From contig QHUM01000040.1 of assembly GCA_003222135.1 (NCBI GenBank), forward strand, positions 1 through 64,000: DNA of 64,000 bases. Direction: 5' to 3'. The position numbers and the translations under genes are program-made. The DNA comes from Gemmatimonadota bacterium. GTDB taxonomy: Bacteria > Gemmatimonadota > Gemmatimonadetes > Gemmatimonadales > GWC2-71-9. Positions 27,182 to 35,097 of this stretch are shown piece by piece (the stretch's first letter is position 1; each line of letters opens with the position of its first letter). The notes beneath the pieces were generated by a model that saw only the letters and a list, made by a program, of their open reading frames with translations, was not told the DNA's origin and searched no databases.

Positions 27182-27726
27182 TCCGGTTCGGTGGGCGCGG
27201 GGGGTCGAAGCGCCACGGACAACTCTTCCAGCCGAGGCAGCTCGTCCAGATCCCTGAGCCCCAGGATCTCCAGAAACTGCGGGGTAGTGCCGTACAACAG
27301 TGGCCGGCCGAGCCCCTCGCCCCGGGTCACGACGTCCACCAGTCCGCGCTCGATCAATTTGTCGATCACGGCGCCCGAATCGACACCCCGGATCTCGTCC
27401 ACCTCCACGCGTCCCACGGGCTGGCGATAGGCGACGATGGCGAGCGTCTCAAGCGCCGCCGGCGAGAGCCGGCGCGGACGCAACGCGAACTGGGCGCGAT
27501 CGATGGCCTCCGCGTACTCGCGTCGCGTGAGGAACTGCCATCCCTGCGCGATCTCCACCAGCTCGACCCCGTGGTCCTCCGCGGCGTACGCGTCCCGGAT
27601 CTCCGCCAGCCCGGCGTGAACGGCCGCTTCGCCCGCCTGCGGCTCGAGCGTGCTCAGCTCCCCCACGGTGAGCGGCCGGGACGACGCGAACAGCGCCGCC
27701 TCAAGCAGCTTCGCGAGGGGACTCAC
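27178..27726 (-). CDS. scpB: Segregation and condensation protein ScpB
   Basis: A 182-residue winged-helix protein that binds ScpA and SMC in the chromosome condensin complex. Family motifs are LLEAALFASSRPLTVGEL and RPRRLSPAALETLAIVAYRQPVGRVEVDEIRG. It starts at GTG 27726, overlapping scpA by 26 bases. The last residues are a short charged tail. smc is not in the window. Confidence 0.95.
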   Translation of the reverse strand: MSPLAKLLEAALFASSRPLTVGELSTLEPQAGEAAVHAGLAEIRDAYAAEDHGVELVEIAQGWQFLTRREYAEAIDRAQFALRPRRLSPAALETLAIVAYRQPVGRVEVDEIRGVDSGAVIDKLIERGLVDVVTRGEGLGRPLLYGTTPQFLEILGLRDLDELPRLEELSVALRPPAPTEPE

Positions 27727-28438
27727 GCTGGATCACGATCGGGGTGAACGGGCCCTCCTGCGAGACCCGCAGGGCGCCGCGCTTGGCGAGCTCGAGCAGC
27801 GCGATGAACGCGGACAGCACGTCGACGATCGTGGGACGGTCCCCCACGACGTCGAGCCAGCCGCAGCGCTCCCGCGTCGCCAGCACCGCTTCGATCCGCG
27901 CGGTCGCGCCTTCCACGTCGAGCGGGCGCGGCACCACCCGGTGCAGCACCGGCTCCGGGATGAGCGCGATCACCCGCTCCGCCGCGGCGAGCAGGTCGTT
28001 CAGCTCGATCACCAGCGGGGCCGGTGGCGCCTCGGGCGGCTCCGGCCGGAAGCCGCGCCCGAACTGCTCTGCGCGGCGCGCCGCGGCCTGGCCCAGCCAA
28101 TCCACCAGCTCACGGATTTGCTGGTATTCGAGCAGCCGGCGCACCAGCTCGGCGCGCGGATCCTCCCACTCGTCTTCCCCCAGCCGGCGCGGCAACAAGA
28201 GCTGCGCCTTGATGCGCAGCAGCCGCGCCGCCATCTCGAGGTAGTCGGCCGCCTGGTTCAGCTTCAGCTCGTTGATCACCGCGAGGAACTGATCGGCGAT
28301 CCGCGCGATCGGGAGGTCCGTGACGTCGAGCTCGTCCTCGCTGATCAGGTGCAGCAGCAGGTCGAGCGGGCCCGAGAACTGCTCGAGCTCGACGACGAAC
28401 CCGGCCTGGTCCGGAGCCGTAACGCCGGGGTTCGTCAC
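27701..28438 (-). CDS. scpA: Segregation and condensation protein ScpA
   Basis: A 245-residue kleisin that closes the SMC ring. The start GTG 28438 overlaps the site-2 protease stop by GTGA and puts the conserved FVVELEQFSGPLDLLLHLI near the N-terminus; the longer frame would run through the protease gene. YLEMAARLLRIKAQLLLP is the helix that contacts the SMC neck. The C-terminal winged helix (RGALRVSQEGPFTPIVI) would bind the SMC head. Confidence 0.95.
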   Translation of the reverse strand: MTNPGVTAPDQAGFVVELEQFSGPLDLLLHLISEDELDVTDLPIARIADQFLAVINELKLNQAADYLEMAARLLRIKAQLLLPRRLGEDEWEDPRAELVRRLLEYQQIRELVDWLGQAAARRAEQFGRGFRPEPPEAPPAPLVIELNDLLAAAERVIALIPEPVLHRVVPRPLDVEGATARIEAVLATRERCGWLDVVGDRPTIVDVLSAFIALLELAKRGALRVSQEGPFTPIVIQRESPREAA

Positions 28439-29112
28439 GGCGGGAACGCCCCGTCGGAGACGTGGAAGCGGCCGACCAGGCTCAGCGCGCCCTGCATCAG
28501 CTCCTGCGCCGGCCAGAGGTAGATGCCGCGCGCCGCCGGCACCAGCCTGACGAACAGCAGGAACGCGATGATGGGCATGTAGCCCATGCCGTACAGCTGC
28601 CGGTACTTGAGCCCCGCTGCGGGAGAGAGCACGTACTTGAACACGTGACTGCCGTCGAGCGGCGGGATCGGCAGCAGGTTGAAGAACGCGAGCAGCAGAT
28701 TCATCCACATCGCGTAAAACAGCATGCGCTGGAGGATCGCCCACGTGGTGACGAAGGCGGGGAGCCCCTGCCCGAGCAACCCCACCACCGCGAACAGCGC
28801 CGACGCCGCGACAAACAGCGCCAGGTTGGTCGCGATCCCCGCCAGCGAGACGATGATGTCCCCCCGGCGGAAATGACGGTACTTACGCGGGGTGACCGGC
28901 ACCGGCTTGGCGGCCCCGAAGGTGAACGCCCCGTTCGATGCGAACCACAGGACGACCGGAAACAGCACGGTCATAAAGGGGTCAATGTGCTTCAGCGGGT
29001 TCAACGTCAGCCGCCCGAGCATGTAGGCAGTATCGTCGCCTTGCCGATACGCCGCCTCCGCGTGAGCGTATTCGTGGGCCACTATGGAGAAGAGCAACAC
29101 CGGGGCCCACAT
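28435..29112 (-). CDS. Site-2 protease family membrane metallopeptidase (M50)
   Basis: At least 225 residues from ATG 29112. The zinc motif HExxH is in SIVAHEYAHAEAAYRQGDD and the third ligand is in NLLPIPPLDGSHVFKY, both in membrane helices. About six helices are visible. Relatives are the short rhomboid-like S2P proteins without PDZ domains. The frame is open further to 29226, but a promoter with its start point near 29164 rules that out. Residues before ATG 29112 (ISFDFLASFF) look native, so a non-ATG start slightly upstream is possible. It is first in the 24-gene operon. Confidence 0.87.
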   Translation of the reverse strand: MWAPVLLFSIVAHEYAHAEAAYRQGDDTAYMLGRLTLNPLKHIDPFMTVLFPVVLWFASNGAFTFGAAKPVPVTPRKYRHFRRGDIIVSLAGIATNLALFVAASALFAVVGLLGQGLPAFVTTWAILQRMLFYAMWMNLLLAFFNLLPIPPLDGSHVFKYVLSPAAGLKYRQLYGMGYMPIIAFLLFVRLVPAARGIYLWPAQELMQGALSLVGRFHVSDGAFPP

Positions 29113-29170
29113 GAAGAACGACGCGAGGAAGTCGAAGGAGATAGCTCGACTCGAGGTCGATGACCGCCTA

Positions 29171-29199
29171 AGATAACGACGCAGCGGGTCGGTGGTCAA
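29171..29199 (-). promoter_or_regulatory. Sigma-70 promoter for the 24-gene minus-strand operon
   Basis: On the minus strand, -35 TTGACC (29194-29199) is separated by exactly 17 bases from -10 TTATCT (29171-29176). Transcription would start near 29164 and give a leader of about 50 bases before ATG 29112. It mirrors the rpsT promoter across only about 12 bases, so the two start sites fire away from each other. Confidence 0.7.
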
Positions 29200-29211
29200 C
29201 GGCGTAGCGCC

Positions 29212-29240
29212 TTGACCGACCAGCACTTACCCTCTATCTT
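29212..29240 (+). promoter_or_regulatory. Sigma-70 promoter of rpsT
   Basis: -35 TTGACC (29212-29217), a 17-base spacer, then -10 TATCTT (29235-29240). A start near 29247 leaves a short leader containing AGGAG (29253-29257) before the rpsT GTG. Confidence 0.72.
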
Positions 29241-29265
29241 CCGCGCCGAACCAGGAGACCCATCG

Positions 29266-29523
29266 GTGCCGCGAATCAAGTCCGCCAAGAAGGCGATGCG
29301 CCAGGCGCGGGCGCATACCCAACACAACCGCGCCCAACGCTCCGCGCTGCGAACCGCGCTCAAGCGCGTGCGCAGCGCCACCTCCGCCGACCAAGCGACT
29401 CAGGCGTATCGTTCGGCCGTGCAGCTGCTCGACCGGGCGGCGCGCAAAAACCTCATTCATCGGAACACCGCCGCGCGACACAAGTCCCGCCTCGCCGCAG
29501 CCGTGCGGAAGCTCGCCAAGTAA
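29266..29523 (+). CDS. rpsT: 30S ribosomal protein S20
   Basis: An 85-residue basic protein of the small subunit that binds 16S rRNA. The start is GTG 29266, 8 bases after AGGAG, giving PRIKSAKKAMRQARAHTQHN, the typical S20 opening; the longer frame back to 29212 would cover its own promoter. RKNLIHRNTAARHKSRLAA is the conserved C-terminal half. It is monocistronic and convergent with the next gene, whose stop lies only 9 bases away, without a terminator hairpin between them. Confidence 0.96.
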   Translation: MPRIKSAKKAMRQARAHTQHNRAQRSALRTALKRVRSATSADQATQAYRSAVQLLDRAARKNLIHRNTAARHKSRLAAAVRKLAK

Positions 29524-29532
29524 TAGACGGTT

Positions 29533-30351
29533 TTAGACGGCGGCTAGTTCAGCCCCGCACTGCGCGCAGTACCACTCGGTCGGCATGTTCATCGTCCCGC
29601 ACTCCTTGCAGCGGAGCGTCTTCGCCGCTTCCTCGTCCGCGTCTGCATCGGAGACGTCGGGCACGATCGGCTCGGGAACGGGATTGGCGACGCGGATCGG
29701 CGTGCGCGGCGGATCGCCCGGGATGGTCGGCTGGAATTGCGCGCCGCTGGCGCGCCGGGCCGACGGCGCCGACCGATCGTCGTCGGTCACGGACTTGATG
29801 AACGCCAGCTCGTCCTCCGCTGCGATTTTCTCCGGCTTCGCCTGCGGCCGGGGCGGGGACGGCGCGGGGGGGGCGGGGGGGGCGGGGGGGACGGTCCTTG
29901 GAGGAGGAGTCGGACGGTGGCTCACCAACGCGTCCAGCTCCTGCAGCTTGTGGATATCCGCCTCGACCGACTGCAGATCCTCGCGCACCGACACGAGCTC
30001 GGCGAGCACGTCCTTATGCACCTGTTCCCACTGCGACTCCTCGTACTCTCCGACGGCGTGGCGCAGCTCGGTTTCGGTGAGCTTCTCCGCCGCGCGGGTT
30101 TCCTTTTTCTGGAGCTCGCCGCGCAGATACCGCTTTTCCTCGATCGCCTGGCGGGCGCTTTCGGCGTGGGCCTTGAGCTCCTCGGTGACGGCGGCGAGCC
30201 GCGCCTCATAGTCGGAGCGAACGCGCGCCCGCACGTGCCCCGGCGTCGCGTCCGCTGAGTCGTTCAAGCGCGCGATCCAGGCTTCGTACTGGCGCCGCTC
30301 TTCCAGCAGGCGCTGGATGATTACGGTGCTCTTGGACGGTCCCTTAGCCAT
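29533..30351 (-). CDS. Coiled-coil protein with C-terminal zinc ribbon
   Basis: A 272-residue protein. Residues 1-145 are charged and helical, with heptads consistent with a coiled coil (EYEARLAAVTEELKAHAESA, KLTETELRHAVGEYEESQWE). A Pro/Ala linker at about 147-170 is encoded by a near-homopolymeric G run (29868-29893), a likely slippage site. The tail holds four Cys as LRCKECGTMNMPTEWYCAQC, a rubredoxin-like zinc ribbon. I do not recognise a named family. It has no clear Shine-Dalgarno at ATG 30351. Confidence 0.75.
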   Translation of the reverse strand: MAKGPSKSTVIIQRLLEERRQYEAWIARLNDSADATPGHVRARVRSDYEARLAAVTEELKAHAESARQAIEEKRYLRGELQKKETRAAEKLTETELRHAVGEYEESQWEQVHKDVLAELVSVREDLQSVEADIHKLQELDALVSHRPTPPPRTVPPAPPAPPAPSPPRPQAKPEKIAAEDELAFIKSVTDDDRSAPSARRASGAQFQPTIPGDPPRTPIRVANPVPEPIVPDVSDADADEEAAKTLRCKECGTMNMPTEWYCAQCGAELAAV

Positions 30352-30357
30352 CCCACA

Positions 30358-30366
30358 AATCTAGCA
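30358..30366 (-). promoter_or_regulatory. Possible extended -10 element at the start of the zinc-ribbon gene
   Basis: TGCTAGATT on the minus strand fits an extended -10 (TGnTAnnnT). The expected start point falls on or next to ATG 30351, and no ribosome binding site precedes the ATG, so the transcript could be leaderless. No good -35 is visible. Confidence 0.3.
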
Positions 30367-30399
30367 AATGACCGGCCTTTACCCGTAAGTAACAGTGCG

Positions 30400-31695
30400 T
30401 CATGGCGTTGGCCCATTCGCCTCGTGTACGAGCGCGCCGCCGACGAGGGTCAGCACCGCGCGACCGGTGAGCGTGCGCCCGGCGAACGGGGTGTTGCGGC
30501 TCTTGGAATGGAAGTTTACGGCGTCGACCGTCCAACGCGCCGTGATGTCGAGCACGACCACGTCCGCCGGGGCGCCGGGGGTGAGCGAGCCGCCGGGCAG
30601 CCCGAATACCGCCGCCGGTGCGGTGCTCATCCGAGCGATCAGCTCGGGGAGCGTGAGCACACCGCCCCCGACGAGCTCCGTGTGGGCCACGGCGAACGCC
30701 GTCTCGAGACCCACGACGCCGAAGGGCGCGTCGTCGAAGGCCGCCTCCTTGGCGTCGTACGCGTGCGGCGCGTGATCGGAGGCGATACAGTCGATCACGC
30801 CTTGCTGCAGCGCGCTCCGCAGCGCCGCCACGTCCGCCGCTTCGCGCAAGGGGGGATTCATCTTGGCATGCGTGTCGTAGCCCTCGCACGCGTGGTCGGT
30901 GAGCGCCAGGTGGTGGGGCGTCACCTCGGCGGTCACGCGCAGCCCCTGTTCTTTGGCGCGGCGGATCAGGTCGACCGAGCCGCGCGTCGACATGTGGCAC
31001 AGATGCAGTTGACCGCCGGTGAGCCCCGCGAGCAGGATGTCGCGCGCCACCATGATCTCCTCCGCCGCGGCCGGGATGCCCTTCAGTCCGAGACGGGTGG
31101 AGACGAGGCCCTCGTGCATCACGCCACCCGTCGCGAGGGTGGGCTCTTCGCAGTGGTCCGCGACGGGAACTCCGAAGGTGCGCGCGTACTCGAGCGCCGT
31201 GCGCATCATGTGACTCGACACGACGGGCCTCCCATCGTCCGACACGGCGACCACGCCCGCGGCGACCATCTCGCCGAACTCGGATAGGTGCTCACCCCGT
31301 TGTCCCACCGAAATCGCCCCGATCGGATACACCCGCGCCAGCCCGGCGCGGGCCGCCTGGCGCACGATGAACCCGACCGCCGCCTGGTTGTCGGTGACGG
31401 GATCGGTGTTCGGCATGGCGCACACGGCGGTGAACCCGCCCGCCACTGCAGCTCGGGTGCCGCTGGCGATGGTCTCGACGTCTTCGCTTCCCGGCTCCCG
31501 CAGGTGCACGTGCAGGTCCACGAGGCCGGGGGCGACGATCTTGCCGCGCACGTCCCGCACGTCGACGCCGTCGGGGGCCCCGAGCCCGGCACCGAGGGCG
31601 GCGATCCTGCCGTCCTGGACGAGCACGTCGGCCGTCCGGTCGAAGTCCCGGCTGGGGTCGATCACCCGGCCGCCCTGGAGAAGGAGCGGCCGCAT
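30400..31695 (-). CDS. pyrC: Dihydroorotase PyrC
   Basis: A 431-residue amidohydrolase that closes carbamoyl-aspartate to dihydroorotate. The metal ligands are in VDLHVHLREPG and the C-terminal Asp in SDHAPHAYDAKE. Other seen motifs are MPNTDPVTDN, the His in LHLCHMSTRGS and EVTPHHLALTD. This is the class I type. The start at ATG 31695 shares a base with the pyrB stop (TGATG); the longer frame would run into pyrB. It is the last gene of pyrR-pyrB-pyrC. Confidence 0.96.
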   Translation of the reverse strand: MRPLLLQGGRVIDPSRDFDRTADVLVQDGRIAALGAGLGAPDGVDVRDVRGKIVAPGLVDLHVHLREPGSEDVETIASGTRAAVAGGFTAVCAMPNTDPVTDNQAAVGFIVRQAARAGLARVYPIGAISVGQRGEHLSEFGEMVAAGVVAVSDDGRPVVSSHMMRTALEYARTFGVPVADHCEEPTLATGGVMHEGLVSTRLGLKGIPAAAEEIMVARDILLAGLTGGQLHLCHMSTRGSVDLIRRAKEQGLRVTAEVTPHHLALTDHACEGYDTHAKMNPPLREAADVAALRSALQQGVIDCIASDHAPHAYDAKEAAFDDAPFGVVGLETAFAVAHTELVGGGVLTLPELIARMSTAPAAVFGLPGGSLTPGAPADVVVLDITARWTVDAVNFHSKSRNTPFAGRTLTGRAVLTLVGGALVHEANGPTP

Positions 31696-32660
31696 CACTC
31701 GGGCGCCGCCGCGCGGTTGGCCGCAACGGCGAGCTCGGGTCGGCCGCCGGCCAGCAGGTACAACACCGCCATCCGCACCGCCACGCCGTTCGTCACCTGA
31801 GCGAGGATGACGCTGTGCGATCCGTCGGCCACGCGAGAGTCGATCTCGACGCCGCGGTTCATGGGACCGGGGTGCATGATCGTGATGTCGCGGGACGCCC
31901 GGTCGAGTCGCTCGACCGTGACGCCGAAGACGCGGTAGTACTCGCGCACGCTCGGAATGAATCCCCTCTCCATGCGTTCGAGCTGCAGCCGCAACACGTT
32001 CAGCACGTCGGCCCACTCGATCGCTTCCTCGATGCGTCGGAAGCGACACACGCCGAGCTCTTCGATGCCGCGAGGCATCAGGGTGTCGGGCCCGCACACG
32101 CCCACTTCGGCACCGAGCTTCAGCAGCCCCCAGATGTTGGACCGGGCCACGCGGGAGTGCAGGATGTCGCCCACGAGACAGACCTTGAGCCCAGCGATCT
32201 TCCCGTGCCGGTCGCGGATCGTGAGCAGATCGAGCAGCGCCTGAGTGGGGTGCTCGTGCTGCCCGTCGCCCGCGTTCACCACGTTCGAGCGGATGCGGTC
32301 GCCGAGGAACTGCGCGGCACCGGACGACGGATGACGGATCACCACCATGTCGATCCGCATCGCCTCGAGGTTCTTCGCGGTGTCGACGAGCGTCTCCCCC
32401 TTCTGCACCGAGCTGCCGGACGCGGCCACGTTCACCGTGTCGGCCGAGAGCCGCTTTTCGGCGAACTCGAAGGAGATGCGGGTCCGGGTGGAGGCTTCGA
32501 AGAACAGGTTGACGATCGTCTTGCCGCGCAGGGCGGGCACCTTCTTGATGGGTCGCTCGGACACTTCCTTGAACGGCTCGGCGGTGTCGAGGACGAGGCG
32601 GATCTGGTCGGGAGAAAGGTGCTCCAGCCCGATCAGGTCCTTGCCGAGCACGGCGGTCAT
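31695..32660 (-). CDS. pyrB: Aspartate carbamoyltransferase, catalytic chain PyrB
   Basis: A 321-residue enzyme joining carbamoyl phosphate and aspartate. Carbamoyl-phosphate site [31 protein letters not shown] and [13 protein letters not shown] are all intact. No regulatory chain PyrI follows, so it is likely the unregulated trimer form. ATG 32660 overlaps pyrR by ATGA. Confidence 0.97.
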   Translation of the reverse strand: MTAVLGKDLIGLEHLSPDQIRLVLDTAEPFKEVSERPIKKVPALRGKTIVNLFFEASTRTRISFEFAEKRLSADTVNVAASGSSVQKGETLVDTAKNLEAMRIDMVVIRHPSSGAAQFLGDRIRSNVVNAGDGQHEHPTQALLDLLTIRDRHGKIAGLKVCLVGDILHSRVARSNIWGLLKLGAEVGVCGPDTLMPRGIEELGVCRFRRIEEAIEWADVLNVLRLQLERMERGFIPSVREYYRVFGVTVERLDRASRDITIMHPGPMNRGVEIDSRVADGSHSVILAQVTNGVAVRMAVLYLLAGGRPELAVAANRAAAPE

Positions 32661-33217
32661 GACGCGGCCCCGTCGCCCGTCGGTACGACGTCCACTTCGT
32701 CGCGGCCGTCGAGCTCCGCCACGAGCACGTCCACCCGCTCGCCGCGGTTCACCTTCACCTGTTTCCCAACGATGTCGGGCTGGATCGGCAGCTCCCGGCC
32801 ACCGCGATCGACCAGGACACACAACGAGATGCGTTTGGGGCGCCCGAAGTCCGCCAGCTCGTCGAGCGCGGCCCGCACGGTGCGGCCCGTATACAGCACG
32901 TCGTCCACGATCACGACGTGCTTGCCGGTGAGATCGCCCGGGATGCGGGTTTCCCCGATCACGGGCTTCGGGCCCACTGTCTGGAGGTCGTCGCGATACA
33001 GGGTGATGTCGAGGGCGCCGCGGGGGACGGCCGCGCCTTCGTCGGTCTCGATCTGCTTGGCGATCCGCTCGGCCAGCTCGACGCCGCGCCGCTGGATGCC
33101 GATCAGGACCAGATCCTCGGTCCCGTGGGCCAGCTCGAGCACTTCGACCGCCATACGCTGAAGCGCCCGCGACAAAGCGCGGGCGTCCAGGATGGTGGTC
33201 CGTTCGGGCCGGCTCAT
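32657..33217 (-). CDS. pyrR: PyrR bifunctional regulator / uracil phosphoribosyltransferase
   Basis: A 186-residue PRTase. The PRPP loop is [19 protein letters not shown], and the N-terminal [21 protein letters not shown] and [15 protein letters not shown] match PyrR. In Firmicutes PyrR binds pyr mRNA attenuators. I see no anti-terminator in the 8 bases before ATG 33217, so here any RNA target must lie elsewhere or PyrR may act only as an enzyme. The Shine-Dalgarno is weak. Confidence 0.93.
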   Translation of the reverse strand: MSRPERTTILDARALSRALQRMAVEVLELAHGTEDLVLIGIQRRGVELAERIAKQIETDEGAAVPRGALDITLYRDDLQTVGPKPVIGETRIPGDLTGKHVVIVDDVLYTGRTVRAALDELADFGRPKRISLCVLVDRGGRELPIQPDIVGKQVKVNRGERVDVLVAELDGRDEVDVVPTGDGAAS

Positions 33218-33225
33218 CTCAGGCG

Positions 33226-34173
33226 TCAAGTTAACTCCGGGAACACCGGGGTCAACGGCGGACCGCCCGCGAGCACCGCCTGGACGTTCGCCAGCGCGAC
33301 CGTCGCCATGCGACGCCGCGTCTCGGGTGTGGCGCTGCCCAGGTGCGGCAGCAGCACGGTGCGCGGCGCGGCCAGGAGGCGCGGGTGGATCTGCGGCTCC
33401 TCCAGGTAGACGTCGAGTCCCGCGGCGCCCAATCGACCCTCCTCCAGCGCGATGGCGAGCGCCTCCTCGCGAATCAGCTCGCCGCGTGCCGTGTTGATGA
33501 CGATGGCGCCCGGCTTCATCTGCCGCAGCGCGGCGGCGTCGATGATCCCCTCGGTCTCGGGCACGGCCGGGGCGTGGAGCGACAGCACATCGCTGTCGCG
33601 CACGAGCCGCGAGAATTCCACCCGGACGGCGCCCGTCTCCCGCTCGAACTCGGGTCGCGGGTGGCGCGCCGTATACAGCACGCGCATCCCGAATGGAACG
33701 GCTCGGCGCCCGACCGCCTGGCCGACCCGGCCCGCGCCGAACAGGCCCAGCGTCCGGCCGCGCAGCTCGAGCCCAAGCAGCAGCGCCGGGTGCCAGCCCG
33801 TCCACTGGCCGCTCTTCACCAGCTCGGTCCCCGCCACGACGCGCCGCGCGCAGGCGAGGATGAGCGCCCACGCGAGATCCGCGGTCGCGTCGCTAACGAC
33901 GTCGGGAGTGTGGGTCACCGCGATGCCTCGCAGCTCGGCCGCAACGAGGTCCACGTTGTCGTGCCCCGCGGCGCAGTTGGCGACGATCTTGAGCTTGGAG
34001 AGGTGCTTGAATTCAGTGCCGCCGACCCAGCGGGAGACCAATGGCACGATCGCGACGTAGTCGCCCCGCGGCGTCGGCTCGTCGGCGGCGATCCACGTGA
34101 CGTCGAGTCCGGCCAGCTGGCCGGGCTCGAGCAGCGGTTCGAGCTCGGCCGCCACAAGGACGCGGTGGCCCAC
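33226..34173 (-). CDS. D-2-hydroxyacid dehydrogenase (glyoxylate/hydroxypyruvate reductase type)
   Basis: A 315-residue NAD(P)-dependent enzyme. The cofactor loop is GLFGAGRVGQAVGRRA, the catalytic Arg is in INTARGELI, the Glu in LDVYLEEP and the His in LLPHLGSATPETR. These fit the glyoxylate/hydroxypyruvate reductase branch. I choose GTG 34173, next to the stop of the lipoprotein gene (TAGTG), although AGGAGG is only 2 bases away. It sits just before the pyr genes, though there is no clear metabolic link. Confidence 0.9.
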   Translation of the reverse strand: MGHRVLVAAELEPLLEPGQLAGLDVTWIAADEPTPRGDYVAIVPLVSRWVGGTEFKHLSKLKIVANCAAGHDNVDLVAAELRGIAVTHTPDVVSDATADLAWALILACARRVVAGTELVKSGQWTGWHPALLLGLELRGRTLGLFGAGRVGQAVGRRAVPFGMRVLYTARHPRPEFERETGAVRVEFSRLVRDSDVLSLHAPAVPETEGIIDAAALRQMKPGAIVINTARGELIREEALAIALEEGRLGAAGLDVYLEEPQIHPRLLAAPRTVLLPHLGSATPETRRRMATVALANVQAVLAGGPPLTPVFPELT

Positions 34174-34703
34174 TACCTCCTCAGCTGCGCCCGTCGGATC
34201 GAATCGTCCAGGGCCAGCGCCCGCTCCGGGCTCCACTTGTAGTACAGCTGCAGACAGGCGCCCGGTTGCATGCCCTTGCGCCCCGTGCAGCTGCGCACCT
34301 CCTGGCGGTGCTTGGCCGCGTTGGCACGCCACAGCGAATCCTCGGTGGCCTTGGCGCGCGGCTCGGCCCAGCCGAAGCCGAGCAGGCAGCGGGCCACGTC
34401 ACCCGAGGGATCGGCCGCGCACTGCTTGATCTCTTTCTCGTGGCGCGCCGCGTCCGCCCGCCAGCCGGAATCGGCGGTGAACTGGGTGGTGCTGTCCTGC
34501 TCGTGCTGGAAGCGCCGCGCCGCCGTGAGCGCCTGGTCTTTCTTCCAGCGGTACTGCAGCACGAGGCAGTTGGCCGCGCCCGCCGCGTCCATGGTGATGG
34601 CACTACAACTGCGGACCTCCGCCAGCTTCTTGGCTTCCGACTTGCCGCAGCTCGTCGCCGCGAGAACGCAAAGCGCGGTCAGGCCCGGCTTCGTCCAGCG
34701 CAT
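34173..34703 (-). CDS. Lipoprotein with three cysteine-pair repeats
   Basis: A 176-residue protein with a signal peptide and lipobox (LAATSC, Cys19). The mature part has three copies of a unit with two Cys 11-13 apart followed by CLxLxYxW: Cys33/Cys46, Cys95/Cys106 and Cys139/Cys150, with Trp at 53, 112 and 157. Between copies lies DSxWRAxAAxHxxE(I/V)(K/R)xC. Each pair could form a disulfide in the periplasm. I know no family with this pattern. It is upstream of, and nearly fused to, the hydroxyacid dehydrogenase. A GACGG-type repeat lies before its start. Confidence 0.7.
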   Translation of the reverse strand: MRWTKPGLTALCVLAATSCGKSEAKKLAEVRSCSAITMDAAGAANCLVLQYRWKKDQALTAARRFQHEQDSTTQFTADSGWRADAARHEKEIKQCAADPSGDVARCLLGFGWAEPRAKATEDSLWRANAAKHRQEVRSCTGRKGMQPGACLQLYYKWSPERALALDDSIRRAQLRR

Positions 34704-34720
34704 GGGTCCCCCCTTACGGC

Positions 34721-34820
34721 TAGACGGGTAGACGGTGAGACGGGTAGACGGGTAGCGATGTGTCCTACTTTCCCCTACCCGTCTACCCGTCTACCCGTCT
34801 CTCCGTCTAGTAGTTACGGA
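34721..34820. repeat. tRNA-flanking repeat, copy 1
   Basis: A 100-base unit repeated at 34910-35009, offset by 189 bases. It contains a long inverted repeat: arm 34721-34754, built from TAGACGGG steps, and arm 34776-34809, with about 4 mismatches in 34 positions. Similarity continues into the 3' half of the adjoining tRNA-Ser. This suggests that a tRNA-plus-spacer block was duplicated. Confidence 0.85.
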
Positions 34821-34903
34821 CAGGGTGGGATTCGAACCCACGGTACCCTTGCGGGCACACCGGTTTTCGAGACCGGCCGTTTCAACCGCTCACGCACCTG
34901 TCC
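34817..34903 (-). tRNA. tRNA-Ser (anticodon CGA)
   Basis: The 87-base minus-strand sequence folds as a tRNA-Ser: acceptor GGACAGG pairs with the 3' CCTGTCC, the D arm is present, the anticodon loop reads CTCGAAA between CCGGT and ACCGG, the T loop is TTCGAAT and there is a long variable arm (GTGTGCCCGCAAGGGTACC). Anticodon CGA reads UCG. CCA is not encoded; the discriminator is G. Confidence 0.96.
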
Positions 34904-34909
34904 AACACC

Positions 34910-35009
34910 TAGACGGGTAGACGGTGAGACGGGTAGACGGGTAGCGATGTGTCCTACCTTCCCCTACCCGTCTACCCGTCTCGCCGCCTACCCGTCTAGT
35001 AGTCACGGA
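34910..35009. repeat. tRNA-flanking repeat, copy 2
   Basis: The second copy of the 100-base unit. Its inverted repeat is nearly perfect: arms 34910-34943 and 34965-34998 pair at 32 of 34 positions around a 21-base loop. It lies between the two tRNA-Ser genes. Confidence 0.85.
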
Positions 35010-35092
35010 TAGGGTGGGATTCGAACCCACGAAACGGTTACCCGTTTACACGCTCTCCAGGCGTGTGCCTTCAGCCACTCGGCCACCTATCC
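35006..35092 (-). tRNA. tRNA-Ser (anticodon GGA)
   Basis: An 87-base sequence: acceptor GGATAGG pairs with CCTATCC, the D-arm region is GCCGAGTGGCTGAAGGC, the anticodon loop is CTGGAGA between CACGC and GCGTG, and the variable arm is long (TAAACGGGTAACCGTTTC). Anticodon GGA reads UCC and UCU. CCA is not encoded. It lies 102 bases from the other tRNA-Ser and shares its 3' half. Confidence 0.96.
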
Positions 35093-35097
35093 AAACT

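Noticed and set aside
29113..29226. Longer N-terminus for the site-2 protease up to GTG 29226
   Set aside because: It would be translated from its own promoter DNA; the -35 and -10 lie inside this extension, and the residues do not resemble the family.
29868..29893. The G-rich run considered as a G-quadruplex regulator
   Set aside because: It lies inside a coding region as Pro/Ala codons; a regulatory role cannot be supported from sequence, so I only note it as a slippage risk.
33218..33225. PyrR-type attenuator before pyrR
   Set aside because: Only 8 bases separate pyrR from the gene before it, and no anti-terminator fold is seen in the end of that gene.
34173..34173. AGGAGG 2 bases before the hydroxyacid dehydrogenase GTG as proof of that start
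   Set aside because: The spacing is too short for a normal ribosome site. The start is kept because of the protein alignment and stop overlap, not because of this motif.
34721..35009. Regular repeats with a spacer, considered as a CRISPR array
   Set aside because: The repeat unit is a 100-base block with tRNA-Ser as the apparent spacer, there are only two copies, and no cas genes are near.
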